From Nocardioides albus (GTDB lineage: Bacteria; Actinomycetota; Actinomycetes; Propionibacteriales; Nocardioidaceae), in the NCBI RefSeq assembly GCF_014648255.1, contig NZ_BMQT01000008.1, positions 248,001 through 312,000 of the forward strand: a stretch of 64,000 nt of DNA, given 5' to 3'. How positions within the stretch are numbered: position 1 is the first letter of the stretch; every line of letters starts with the position of its first letter. The position numbers and the translations under genes are program-made. The notes under the pieces were generated by a model. The model did not search any database, was not told the origin of the DNA, and saw nothing but the letters and a program-made list of their open reading frames with translations. Of this stretch, positions 16,200-23,659 are shown piece after piece.

Positions 16200-16715
16200 T
16201 CAGTCTCCGTCGTCAGTCGGTTCTGTGGTCTCGGTGTGGAGGAGCTCGCGGAGCTCCTCCGCGATGTCGTCGTCCAGCTCGGCGTACACGAGGGTCGGGT
16301 TTCCGTGCTGCACGGCTGCGGCGATCGCTTCCGGGTCGCCATCACTGCTGAGCACCAGGAGCGCGGACCTCCCGGGCGCGAGGTGCTCGACTACCCGCTC
16401 GAGCACGTCGTCGCCGATGCCCGCCTGCCTGAGTCGTTGGACCGCGGCCGCGGACGCTGCCCCCACAGCAGCGCCCGCGACCGGATTGAACACGAGGATC
16501 CCGAGGAGACCACCGAGCAGCGAGCCCTTGGCTGCGGCGCTCGTCGTACGGTGGCGGAGGTGGCCGATCTGAGGCTCCTCCGCTCCCGGGAACCAGGTGA
16601 GCGTGATCGCATCGTGCACAGTCAGCGCATCACGCTCCTGCAGGTCCCTGAGCCAGACCTCGGCATCCGAGGCGCCCATGATCCGGTCATAGAGCCATGC
16701 AGTCAGACTGGTCAT
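16200..16715 (-). CDS. DUF1269 family membrane-associated protein
   Basis: A 171-residue protein of the DUF1269 type: an N-terminal alpha/beta domain (VWLRDLQERDALTVHDAITLTW), a central glycine/alanine hydrophobic hairpin (about residues 60-95, GSLLGGLLGILVFNPVAGAAVGAAS), and a C-terminal alpha/beta domain with PGRSALLVLSSDGDPEAIAAAV. It shares this plan with the neighbouring 161-residue gene but is clearly diverged. The ATG at 16715 lies 4 bases after that gene's stop. Function unknown. Confidence 0.82.
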   Translation of the reverse strand: MTSLTAWLYDRIMGASDAEVWLRDLQERDALTVHDAITLTWFPGAEEPQIGHLRHRTTSAAAKGSLLGGLLGILVFNPVAGAAVGAASAAAVQRLRQAGIGDDVLERVVEHLAPGRSALLVLSSDGDPEAIAAAVQHGNPTLVYAELDDDIAEELRELLHTETTEPTDDGD

Positions 16716-16719
16716 GAGG

Positions 16720-17205
16720 TCACTCGGCGAAGACCTCGCGCAGCGCCGCCTCCTGCTCACTGCTGAGGTTGGTGAAGATCAGCTCACCCTCGTGGCCGCG
16801 CATCGCCTCGCGCACCTTGTCGATGACCGCGTCGGAGGTCATCAGGAACAGAGCCGACGTGCCGGGCGTCACCTGGTCGCGAACCTTGTTGATGAAGGCG
16901 TCGTCGATGCCGACATCGGTCAGCGATCCGGACAGCGCGCCGGCAGCGGCGCCGACCGCTGCGCCCAGGAGGGGAACGAAGAAGATGAGGCCGAAGAGCA
17001 TGCCCCAGAACGTTCCGCTCATCGCCCCCAGGCCCTTGGTGCTGGTCAGCTGCTGGGTCTTCGGCTTCTTCTTGCCGACCTCCCAGCGCACGGTCGCGGC
17101 ATCCTCGAGCACGATGAGATCCTGCTGGACGAGCTCCTCGAGGTTCTTCACAGCCTCTTCTGCGCCGTCGGTCGTGTCGTACTTCCATACCGTCAGGGTC
17201 GCCAT
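16720..17205 (-). CDS. DUF1269 family membrane-associated protein
   Basis: A 161-residue protein. It opens with MATLTVWKYDTTDGAEEAV, has the central hydrophobic hairpin of DUF1269 (FWGMLFGLIFFVPLLGAAVGAAAGALSG) and ends with a domain containing TPGTSALFLMTSDAV. The frame extends upstream, but ATG 17205 follows CAAGGACAAGTG, a fair ribosome site. First gene of a three-gene operon (DUF1269, DUF1269, DUF6069) under the box 1 promoter at 17243-17287. Confidence 0.85.
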   Translation of the reverse strand: MATLTVWKYDTTDGAEEAVKNLEELVQQDLIVLEDAATVRWEVGKKKPKTQQLTSTKGLGAMSGTFWGMLFGLIFFVPLLGAAVGAAAGALSGSLTDVGIDDAFINKVRDQVTPGTSALFLMTSDAVIDKVREAMRGHEGELIFTNLSSEQEAALREVFAE

Positions 17206-17242
17206 CACTTGTCCTTGCTGTCGTTGACTACGTTCCTCATCG

Positions 17243-17316
17243 ACCATCCCGGCGCAGGTGGCCCAGGGCCTCACCCGAATTCGGTGAACCACCCTTGTCG
17301 GGGTGGTCCGTAGCGT
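17243..17316. promoter_or_regulatory. Divergent box 1 promoter pair
   Basis: TCACCCGAATTCGGTGA at 17271-17287, an almost perfect palindrome. Plus side: 23 bases to TAGCGT (17311-17316), for the 17344 gene. Minus side: 22 bases to GATGGT (17248-17243), for the DUF1269 operon. Confidence 0.62.
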
Positions 17317-17343
17317 GCGGGTCGTGAACAGTCGAGGTGTGTC

Positions 17344-17544
17344 GTGACGAGGGTGCTGATCAGGGTGAACGGCGAGCTCTCCAAGGAGCTTCAGAGAGCG
17401 TTCCCCCAGCTGGCTGCCCAAGCCCATCATGAGCAGTCGACCCTCACCGGCGAGGTCCCTGACCAGGAGGCGCTGCAGGGCATCCTGCACGCGCTGGGCG
17501 CCCTCGACATCAATGTCATCGAGGTCGTCACGATCCCCGACTGA
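17344..17544 (+). CDS. Small conserved protein, paralogue of 14332 gene
   Basis: A 66-residue protein. GAGGTG stands shortly before the GTG start. It is the second member of the family described for 14332-14529: same start (MTRVLIRV), same spacing, same C-terminal I.VIEVVTIPD. Conservation between the two copies covers the hydrophobic core rather than the polar surface. It lies between a DUF1269 operon and a SulP gene and shares its box 1 palindrome with the DUF1269 operon. Function unknown. Confidence 0.82.
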   Translation: MTRVLIRVNGELSKELQRAFPQLAAQAHHEQSTLTGEVPDQEALQGILHALGALDINVIEVVTIPD

Positions 17545-17556
17545 GGCGTCAGGACG

Positions 17557-19146
17557 TCATCTGGCGTGCCGGACAAACCCGTCCTGCTCGGCCGCGGCGA
17601 ACCATGTCGACCGGCGGAGGACCGTCAGCACCTCGGCCGGTACGTCGAGCAGCACCATCTCGGTTCCGTCGCAGGCGAGGTCGTCCCGCAGCGAGCGCAG
17701 CGTCTGCAGCAGCGGGATGGTGACCCGGTTCAGTGCAGCGAGGTCGAGGACGACCGTCCGAGGCTCGGGTTCGGCGGCCTGCGCCAGCCGGAGCGCTGTG
17801 TCATGGGTCACCTGGGCGTTGCCGGTGTAGAGGTCGCCGGTGAGCAGCAGCAGGAGCTCGTCCGGGCCGACAAGGTCCGGGCGGTCGACAAGACGGACCT
17901 TCGGCCGGTTCACCGCGCGGATGACCAGCACGAGGGTGAGACCGACCCCGACCCCCACCCCCAGCAGCATCCCGCCGGTCAGGCCGACCAGGGCCACGAT
18001 CACCGCGACGCCGAGCTCCGTCTTGTCGATCGCGGCGTAGGTCGCGAGCTCGCGCGGGTCGAGCAGCCCGGCCACGGCGATCAGCACCATCGCGGCCAGG
18101 ATCGTGCTGGGCAGATCCGCGAGCAGCGGCGCCAGGGCGAGGGCGACGAGCAGCGCCAGGCACGCTGTCACCAGTCCGGAGAGCTGGGTGCGGGCGCCCG
18201 CACGAAGATTCACCGCGGACTGCGAGAAACCTCCGGCCGGAGGCAGCGACTGGGTGAGCCCGCCGGCCATGGCGGCGATACCGGTGGCGACCAGCTCGCG
18301 ATCGACGTCGATCGGCGGCTCACGGCGGCGCCGGTTGGTCCGCGCCACCAGCACCGTCTCGAGGAACGACATCAGCGCGATGGCGACCGCGCCGGGGAGC
18401 AGGTCGACGACGTCGCCGGCGACCGGCAGGCTCAGGGCCGGCAGCCCGGTCGGGACCGGATCGATGAGGGCGAGACCGCGGTCCTCGACGCCGCTGAACG
18501 CAACCAGCGCGATGCCTGCCGCGACGACGACGAGCGGGCCCGGTATGGCCGGGGCCAGGCGCCGCAGCAGGACGAGCACCGCTATCGCGCCGAGACCGAC
18601 CAGCGCGGTCACGACCGAGAGGTCGGTGAGCCCGCGGGCGACCGCGACCAGCTCCTCGACGAAACCGTCCGCTTCCGGGTCCGCCGACAGTCCGAGCAGG
18701 GCCGGCAGCTGGCTGACGAGGACAGTGAGGCCCACGCCGATCCGGATGCCCGTCATGGTCGCCGGGGAGATGCTCTCGACCAGCGCCCCGAGCCGGGCCA
18801 GCCGCATCACGAGGAGGCAGAGACCCACCATGAACGTGAGCGTGAACGCGGCCCCCAGGAGCTCCCCCGGATCACGACCGGGCAGACCGGCCAGCGAGCT
18901 GGCCACCAGAACGGCGATGGTCGACGTCGTCGACACGCTCAGCGCTCGAGCGCCGCCGAGCAGTGCGTACGCCGCCATGGGCAGCAGACAGGTGTAGAGA
19001 CCCACGCTGGGCGGCATCCCCGCGATCGTGGCGTACGCCATCGCCTGAGGGATGACGACCGTGCCCGTCGCCAGCCCGGCGAGCACGTCCCCGCGCAGCC
19101 ACGAACGCTGATAGCCGTGCATGGTCGGGATCAGCCAGGTCTTCAC
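17557..19146 (-). CDS. SulP family inorganic anion transporter with STAS domain
   Basis: A 529-residue SulP permease beginning near the YQRSWLRGDVLAGLATGTVVIPQAMAYATIAGMPP-type signature (parts cited only), with about 10-12 membrane segments and a STAS domain over the last 110 residues (RTVVLDLAALNRVTIPLLQTL). The frame extends to 19230, but GTG 19146 is preceded by AGGGAT and sits 35 bases below a box 1 palindrome, the exact distance seen at other leaderless genes. Ends 12 bases from the convergent 66-residue gene. Confidence 0.9.
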   Translation of the reverse strand: MKTWLIPTMHGYQRSWLRGDVLAGLATGTVVIPQAMAYATIAGMPPSVGLYTCLLPMAAYALLGGARALSVSTTSTIAVLVASSLAGLPGRDPGELLGAAFTLTFMVGLCLLVMRLARLGALVESISPATMTGIRIGVGLTVLVSQLPALLGLSADPEADGFVEELVAVARGLTDLSVVTALVGLGAIAVLVLLRRLAPAIPGPLVVVAAGIALVAFSGVEDRGLALIDPVPTGLPALSLPVAGDVVDLLPGAVAIALMSFLETVLVARTNRRRREPPIDVDRELVATGIAAMAGGLTQSLPPAGGFSQSAVNLRAGARTQLSGLVTACLALLVALALAPLLADLPSTILAAMVLIAVAGLLDPRELATYAAIDKTELGVAVIVALVGLTGGMLLGVGVGVGLTLVLVIRAVNRPKVRLVDRPDLVGPDELLLLLTGDLYTGNAQVTHDTALRLAQAAEPEPRTVVLDLAALNRVTIPLLQTLRSLRDDLACDGTEMVLLDVPAEVLTVLRRSTWFAAAEQDGFVRHAR

Positions 19147-19152
19147 ATCCCT

Positions 19153-19226
19153 ACTCCATCGTGTCCAGGTGGTCCAGCAGGTCACCCGAGTCGGGGGAGG
19201 TATCGAGCCTGATGCCCTGCGAGCCT
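19153..19226. promoter_or_regulatory. Divergent box 1 promoter pair between SulP and sulfatase
   Basis: TCACCCGAGTCGGGGGA at 19182-19198. Minus side: 23 bases to TGGAGT (19158-19153), a weak -10, then 6 bases to GTG 19146. Plus side: 22 bases to GAGCCT (19221-19226), then a 24-base leader ending in GAGGAGG before the sulfatase ATG. Confidence 0.5.
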
Positions 19227-19250
19227 CCAAGCACTACCCGAGGAGGTTTC

Positions 19251-20750
19251 ATGTCCGACAAGCCCAACATCCTGGTCATCTGGGGCGATGACATCGGCAT
19301 CAGCAACTTGAGCTGCTACAGCGACGGGCTGATGGGCTACCGAACGCCCAACATCGACCGGATCGCCGCCGAAGGCATCCGATTCACCGACTCCTACGGT
19401 GAGCAGAGCTGCACGGCTGGGCGCGCGGCGTTCATCACCGGCCAGAACCCCTACCGCACGGGCCTCACCAAGGTCGGCATGCCCGGCGCGGACCTCGGTC
19501 TGCGCGCGGAGGACCCGACGATCGCGACGGCGCTGAAGTCGTTGGGGTACGCGACCGGACAGTTCGGCAAGAACCACTTCGGCGACCGCGACGAGTTCCT
19601 ACCGACCGCGCACGGGTTCGACGAGTTCTTCGGCAACCTCTACCACCTCAACGCCGAGGAGGAGCCGGAGCAGTACGACTACCCGCGCGAGGATGAGTTC
19701 CCGAACTTCAAGAAGAGGTTCGGCCCTCGCGGGGTCATCCACTCCTGGGCCAACGGCGACGGCACCCAGCGAATCGAGGACACCGGCCCGCTCACCAAGG
19801 AGCGGATGAAGACGATCGACGACGAGATCGTCCCCGAGGCGCTGCGGTTCATGAGCGATGCCAGCGCGAGCGACACCCCGTTCTTCGTGTGGCTCAACAC
19901 GACCCACATGCACTTCCGGACCCACATCAAGGACGGCAGCCGCGGCAAGGCCGGCCGCTGGCAGTCGGAGTACCACGACACGATGGTCGACCACGACGAG
20001 CTGGTCGGATCGGTGCTCGACTACCTCGACGAGAACGGTCTGGCCGAGAACACCATCGTGATGTACTCCACCGACAACGGTCCGCACATGAACAGCTGGC
20101 CCGACGCCGGGATGACCCCGTTCCGCAACGAGAAGAACTCGAACTGGGAGGGCGCCTACCGGGTCCCGGCGATGGTCCGTTGGCCCGGTCACATCCCCGC
20201 CGGGGAGGTACGCAACGGGATCGTCAGCCACAACGACTGGTTCGTCACCCTGCTTGCTGCAGCCGGGGACACCGACGTCGCGGACCGGCTCAAGGTAGGG
20301 ACCGAGCTGGCCGGAACGTCCTACAAGGTCCACCTGGACGGTCACAACCAGCTCGACTACTTCACCGGTGCGGCGGACGAGAGCCCACGCAAGCACTTCT
20401 TCTACGTCACCGACGACGGAGACCTCGCAGCCATGCGGTTCGACAACTGGAAGTTCATCTTCCTCGAGCAGCGCACCACCGGCACGCTGGCCATCTGGCT
20501 GGACCCCTACGTGGAGCTGCGGGCACCCAAGATCTACAACCTGCGCCTGGACCCGTACGAGAAGGCGGAAGGCACGTCCAACACCTACTTCGACTGGATG
20601 CTCGACCACGTCTGGCTGCTCATCCCGGCCCAGACCTACGTCGCGCAGATGCTGGAGTCGCTGATCGAGTTCCCGCCCAGGCAGACGCCGGCGACGTTCA
20701 GCGTCGACCAGGTCATGGCGAAGCTCAAGGCGGGCGTCCCGAGCAGCTGA
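19251..20750 (+). CDS. Arylsulfatase (type I, formylglycine-dependent)
   Basis: A 499-residue alkaline-phosphatase-fold sulfatase that hydrolyses sulfate esters. Metal-binding aspartates are visible early (WGDDIG, D13-D14) and later (MYSTDNGPH). The sulfatase core is C54-T-A-G-R58 followed by AAFITG: this is the relaxed C-x-(P/A)-x-R form, with Cys (not Ser), so conversion to formylglycine requires an FGE, and an FGE gene follows immediately. No signal peptide is seen, so the enzyme appears cytoplasmic and would need an imported substrate. GAGGAGG stands 6 bases before ATG 19251; the longer frame to 19161 overlaps the promoter. Stop and next start overlap (TGATG). Confidence 0.93.
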   Translation: MSDKPNILVIWGDDIGISNLSCYSDGLMGYRTPNIDRIAAEGIRFTDSYGEQSCTAGRAAFITGQNPYRTGLTKVGMPGADLGLRAEDPTIATALKSLGYATGQFGKNHFGDRDEFLPTAHGFDEFFGNLYHLNAEEEPEQYDYPREDEFPNFKKRFGPRGVIHSWANGDGTQRIEDTGPLTKERMKTIDDEIVPEALRFMSDASASDTPFFVWLNTTHMHFRTHIKDGSRGKAGRWQSEYHDTMVDHDELVGSVLDYLDENGLAENTIVMYSTDNGPHMNSWPDAGMTPFRNEKNSNWEGAYRVPAMVRWPGHIPAGEVRNGIVSHNDWFVTLLAAAGDTDVADRLKVGTELAGTSYKVHLDGHNQLDYFTGAADESPRKHFFYVTDDGDLAAMRFDNWKFIFLEQRTTGTLAIWLDPYVELRAPKIYNLRLDPYEKAEGTSNTYFDWMLDHVWLLIPAQTYVAQMLESLIEFPPRQTPATFSVDQVMAKLKAGVPSS

Positions 20751-21706
20751 TGCCCAGCCCCACCTACGTCGACCTGCCCGGCGGCACGTTCACCATGGGC
20801 TCCGACGACCACTATCCGGAGGAGGCCCCGACCCACCGCGTGCGGGTCGGGGCGTTCTCCATCGACGCCCACCAGGTCACGAACGCGCAGTTCGCGAAGT
20901 TCGTACGCAAGACGCGTTACGTGACGGTCGCCGAGCGGCCGGTCGACCCGGCCGACTTCCCCGACGCGCCCCCGGAGAACCTCCAACCCGGCTCGCTCGT
21001 CTTCACGCCCACACCCGGCCCGGTCGATCTTCGACACGTGAGCCAGTGGTGGACCTGGACGCCGGGGGCGTGCTGGTCGGCGCCGGAGGGGCCGGGCAGC
21101 TCGGTCAAGCGCCGGCCGGACCATCCGGTCGTCCATGTGGCCTACGAGGACGCGGTCGCGTACGCCACCTGGGCCGGTGCCGAGCTACCCACCGAAGCGG
21201 AGTGGGAGTACGCCGCCCGCGGCGGCCTCGAGGGCACGGCCTTCACCTGGGGCGACGAGCCGCGCCCCGGCGGCCAGATCATGGCCAACACCTGGGACGG
21301 CCCCGACTTCCCATGGCACCACACCCGCGAGAGCGGCTTCTCTCGCACCGCCCCGGTCGGAAGCTTCCCGGCCAACGGCTTCGGACTCTTCGACATGGCC
21401 GGCAACGTGTGGGAGTGGACAAGCGACTGGTGGACCGACCGACATCCGGACGAGGTCGCGAAGCCGTGTTGTGTGCCCGAGAACCCGCGCGGTGGTGACC
21501 TGGAGCAGAGCCTCGACCCGGCGCAACCCCAGTTCCAGATCGGCCGCAAGGTCGTCAAGGGCGGCTCACACCTGTGCGCGGACAGCTACTGCCTGCGCTA
21601 CCGGCCCGCCGCACGCCGCCCGCAGATGGTCGACACCGGCACCAGCCACATGGGGTTCCGTTGCATCCGACGCCCCGAAACCCAGCAACACGAGGAGACA
21701 CCGTGA
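20750..21706 (+). CDS. Formylglycine-generating enzyme (sulfatase maturase, SUMF1/FGE family)
   Basis: A 318-residue enzyme that oxidises the active-site cysteine of sulfatases to C-alpha-formylglycine using O2 and copper. It opens with LPGGTFTMGSDDHYPEEAPTH, includes LPTEAEWEYAARGG and GLFDMAGNVWEWTSDWW, and ends with the catalytic GGSHLC276ADSYC281LRYR block. Both copper-binding cysteines are present, which separates true FGEs from the many related proteins lacking them. Its ATG overlaps the sulfatase stop by one base and its stop overlaps the HAD start (GTGA), so the three are translated together. The obvious client is the upstream sulfatase. Confidence 0.95.
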   Translation: MPSPTYVDLPGGTFTMGSDDHYPEEAPTHRVRVGAFSIDAHQVTNAQFAKFVRKTRYVTVAERPVDPADFPDAPPENLQPGSLVFTPTPGPVDLRHVSQWWTWTPGACWSAPEGPGSSVKRRPDHPVVHVAYEDAVAYATWAGAELPTEAEWEYAARGGLEGTAFTWGDEPRPGGQIMANTWDGPDFPWHHTRESGFSRTAPVGSFPANGFGLFDMAGNVWEWTSDWWTDRHPDEVAKPCCVPENPRGGDLEQSLDPAQPQFQIGRKVVKGGSHLCADSYCLRYRPAARRPQMVDTGTSHMGFRCIRRPETQQHEETP

Positions 21707-22602
21707 CCGAGCAGCTGCTGCCATCGTGGCGCCCAGGCGCCACCCGAGACGCCGTCGTCGCCTTCCTCGACGCCGCGGAGTCGGTGCCCGTGGCCGACCG
21801 CGTTGCGTGCTTCGACAACGACGGCACCTTGTGGTGCGAACGTCCGACGTACGTTCAGTTCGACTTCTTCGTCGACGCGCTGCGCGCTCGAGCAGCGGCC
21901 GACCAGTCGGTGAGCGAGCGGGCGGAGTTCGCTGCCGTGCTCTCGGGTGACCCGCAAGCGATCGGCGACATCGGGCTGGAGCGGGTCGCCATGGCTCTCA
22001 CCGGTCTCTTCGAGGGCCTGACCCCTCAGGAGTTCACCGCACAGACCCGCGAGTTCATGGCGCGCGGCGAGCACCCGACCCTGGGGCGTCCGCACCGCAC
22101 GTGCACCTACGTGCCGATGCTCGAGCTCATCGCCGAGCTCCGCCGCCGGGACTTCGCGGTGACGTTGGTGACCGGCGGCGGCACCGAGTTCGTGCGCGCC
22201 GTCAGCCAGGACCTGTACGGCGTACCGCCCGAGGCTGTGGTCGGCACCCTGATCGAGTACGACTACGTCGCCGACCCGCCGCGGTTGCACCGGTCGACGC
22301 GACTCGTCGGTGCTGCCAACGAGGGTGCGGCCAAGGTGTCGAACATCCAGACCCAGCTGGGTCGCCGCCCGATCCTCGCCGTCGGCAACTCCGGCGGCGA
22401 CCGGGAGATGCTCGAGTGGGCCGCAGCCGGCGAGGGACCCACGCTCGCGCTGCTCGTCGACCACGACGACGCGGAGCGCGAGTTCTCCTACGTCAGCACG
22501 GCTCAGACCTTCACCGAGCCCGAGCCGATCACCGATGTCGGTGCCCGGCTGGGCTGGACCGTGATCAGCATGGCCCGGGACTGGGAGACCGTCTTCGCCT
22601 GA
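21703..22602 (+). CDS. HAD family hydrolase
   Basis: A 299-residue HAD-superfamily phosphatase. Motif I is CFDNDGTLW with nucleophile D38 and acid/base D40; a motif II-like VTGGG follows mid-protein, and motif IV is VGNSGGDREML. The long helical insert between motifs I and II resembles phosphoserine-phosphatase-type (C1) caps. No transmembrane segment or signal peptide. Third gene of the sulfatase-FGE operon, overlapping FGE by 4 bases; CGAGGAGA lies just before the GTG. It may remove phosphate from the same substrate the sulfatase desulfates (inference). Confidence 0.88.
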   Translation: MTEQLLPSWRPGATRDAVVAFLDAAESVPVADRVACFDNDGTLWCERPTYVQFDFFVDALRARAAADQSVSERAEFAAVLSGDPQAIGDIGLERVAMALTGLFEGLTPQEFTAQTREFMARGEHPTLGRPHRTCTYVPMLELIAELRRRDFAVTLVTGGGTEFVRAVSQDLYGVPPEAVVGTLIEYDYVADPPRLHRSTRLVGAANEGAAKVSNIQTQLGRRPILAVGNSGGDREMLEWAAAGEGPTLALLVDHDDAEREFSYVSTAQTFTEPEPITDVGARLGWTVISMARDWETVFA

Positions 22603-22620
22603 CCGCGCGCAGAGCGCGAT

Positions 22621-22653
22621 GCCGGCCTGGACGTGTCAGTCGATCAGGCCGGC
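22621..22653. terminator. Hairpin between convergent HAD and LuxR genes
   Basis: Nine-base arms GCCGGCCTG (22621-22629) and CAGGCCGGC (22645-22653), 15-base loop, no T run. It overlaps the 3' end of the LuxR gene and follows the HAD stop by 18 bases, so it could end both transcripts. Confidence 0.4.
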
Positions 22654-23523
22654 TTCGCGCGCCACCCGGACGGCATGGACCCGGTTGTTGGCGTTGAGCT
22701 TGCGGGTGGCGCTCTTGAGGTAGGACTTCACCGTGCTCTCCACGATCCCCAGCGCCTCGGCGGCCTCCCGGTTGCTGTTCCCGAGCGCCACCTGACGCAG
22801 GACGTCGACCTCGCGAGCGGCCAGCCGTACGGCCGGAGCCGATGACGTCGCCTTCCTCTCCCCCGGCCTGGCGGTGAGGCGCAGAACCATCGCCTCCAGC
22901 CGGCTGCGGACCTCGGGGTCGACGACCTGACCGGCCAAGGCGGTGAGCTCGGCCGCCATCTCCCGGCGCTCGGCGAGATCGCGCCTCGCGACGGTCTCGA
23001 CCGGGCTCGGAGTCGGCGACGGCGCAGGCGCGAGCCGGGAGAGCCGGTTGCGGACCTCGTCGTCGACCAGGATCTCGCGCTCGAGGGTGCGGATCAGCGG
23101 CCGCAGCGAGTCGAACCAGACACCGCCGAGCCCGAGCCGCGAGCGGGAGGCGAGGTAGATGAGCATCCGCGGGGCGCGGTCGACCAGGATCGGCAGAGCG
23201 GCGACGGTCTGGATCTGCTCCTGAGCGACGGCGGTGTCGTAGAGGTGGGTGATCCCGCGCGCGGTGTAGTAGTGGTCGACGGAGCCGGGCTGACGGGTCT
23301 GCAGGGTCTTTCCGCCCAGGCCTTCTCCGTTGACGACCCGCAGGCCGCGCAGCGAGGCGCCCTTCGCGCCGCACGTCGCGGTGATGTCGATGGCCGTGCC
23401 GTCGCCACGCACCGGGCCCCCGAAGGCGAGATCCAGCCCCGACGCGTTCCGGAAGGAGGCCAGCGTCTGGGCGATCCGGGACCCGTCGTACGGCGCCTCT
23501 GGGGCGATGGCGGTGGTGCTCAT
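22636..23523 (-). CDS. LuxR family regulator with GAF-like N-terminal domain
   Basis: A 295-residue DNA-binding regulator. The first about 190 residues look like a GAF-type sensor (including AKGASLRGLRVVNGEGLGGK and a DHYYTARGITHLYD segment), followed by a helical linker with HALxGQV-like pattern, and a C-terminal LuxR helix-turn-helix (LAAREVDVLRQVALGNSNREAAEALGIVESTVKSYL). This domain pair is common in regulators placed beside CoA-ligase and transporter genes of organic-acid catabolism. A TACGCT hexamer lies 7 bases before the ATG. It diverges from the MFS gene; box 2 copies lie between them and before two more units, so it is the likely box 2 regulator. Confidence 0.88.
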   Translation of the reverse strand: MSTTAIAPEAPYDGSRIAQTLASFRNASGLDLAFGGPVRGDGTAIDITATCGAKGASLRGLRVVNGEGLGGKTLQTRQPGSVDHYYTARGITHLYDTAVAQEQIQTVAALPILVDRAPRMLIYLASRSRLGLGGVWFDSLRPLIRTLEREILVDDEVRNRLSRLAPAPSPTPSPVETVARRDLAERREMAAELTALAGQVVDPEVRSRLEAMVLRLTARPGERKATSSAPAVRLAAREVDVLRQVALGNSNREAAEALGIVESTVKSYLKSATRKLNANNRVHAVRVAREAGLID

Positions 23524-23530
23524 GACGTCG

Positions 23531-23536
23531 AGCGTA
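23531..23536 (-). promoter_or_regulatory. -10 element of the GAF-LuxR gene
   Basis: Minus strand TACGCT, 7 bases before ATG 23523, suggesting a near-leaderless mRNA. It does not have the box 2 spacing, so this promoter may be independent of the box. Confidence 0.4.
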
Positions 23537-23572
23537 AGTGACGACCATCACAAGCAACAAGAGGCACACCCC

Positions 23573-23627
23573 CTCTTTCGAGGGCACTCTTCCGGGGGTA
23601 TCGGGCAGGTGGTGGCAGTCCCACACT
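23573..23627 (+). promoter_or_regulatory. Two box 2 copies and -10 for the MFS gene
   Basis: CTCTTTCGAGGGCA (23573-23586) and CTCTTCCGGGGGTA (23587-23600) stand head to tail with a 14-base step. From the second copy, 21 bases lead to CACACT (23622-23627). The mRNA would have a leader of about 26 bases carrying ACAGGAGG before ATG 23660. Confidence 0.55.
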
Positions 23628-23659
23628 CGGTTCACCAATCCGAAACAGGAGGCACGATC

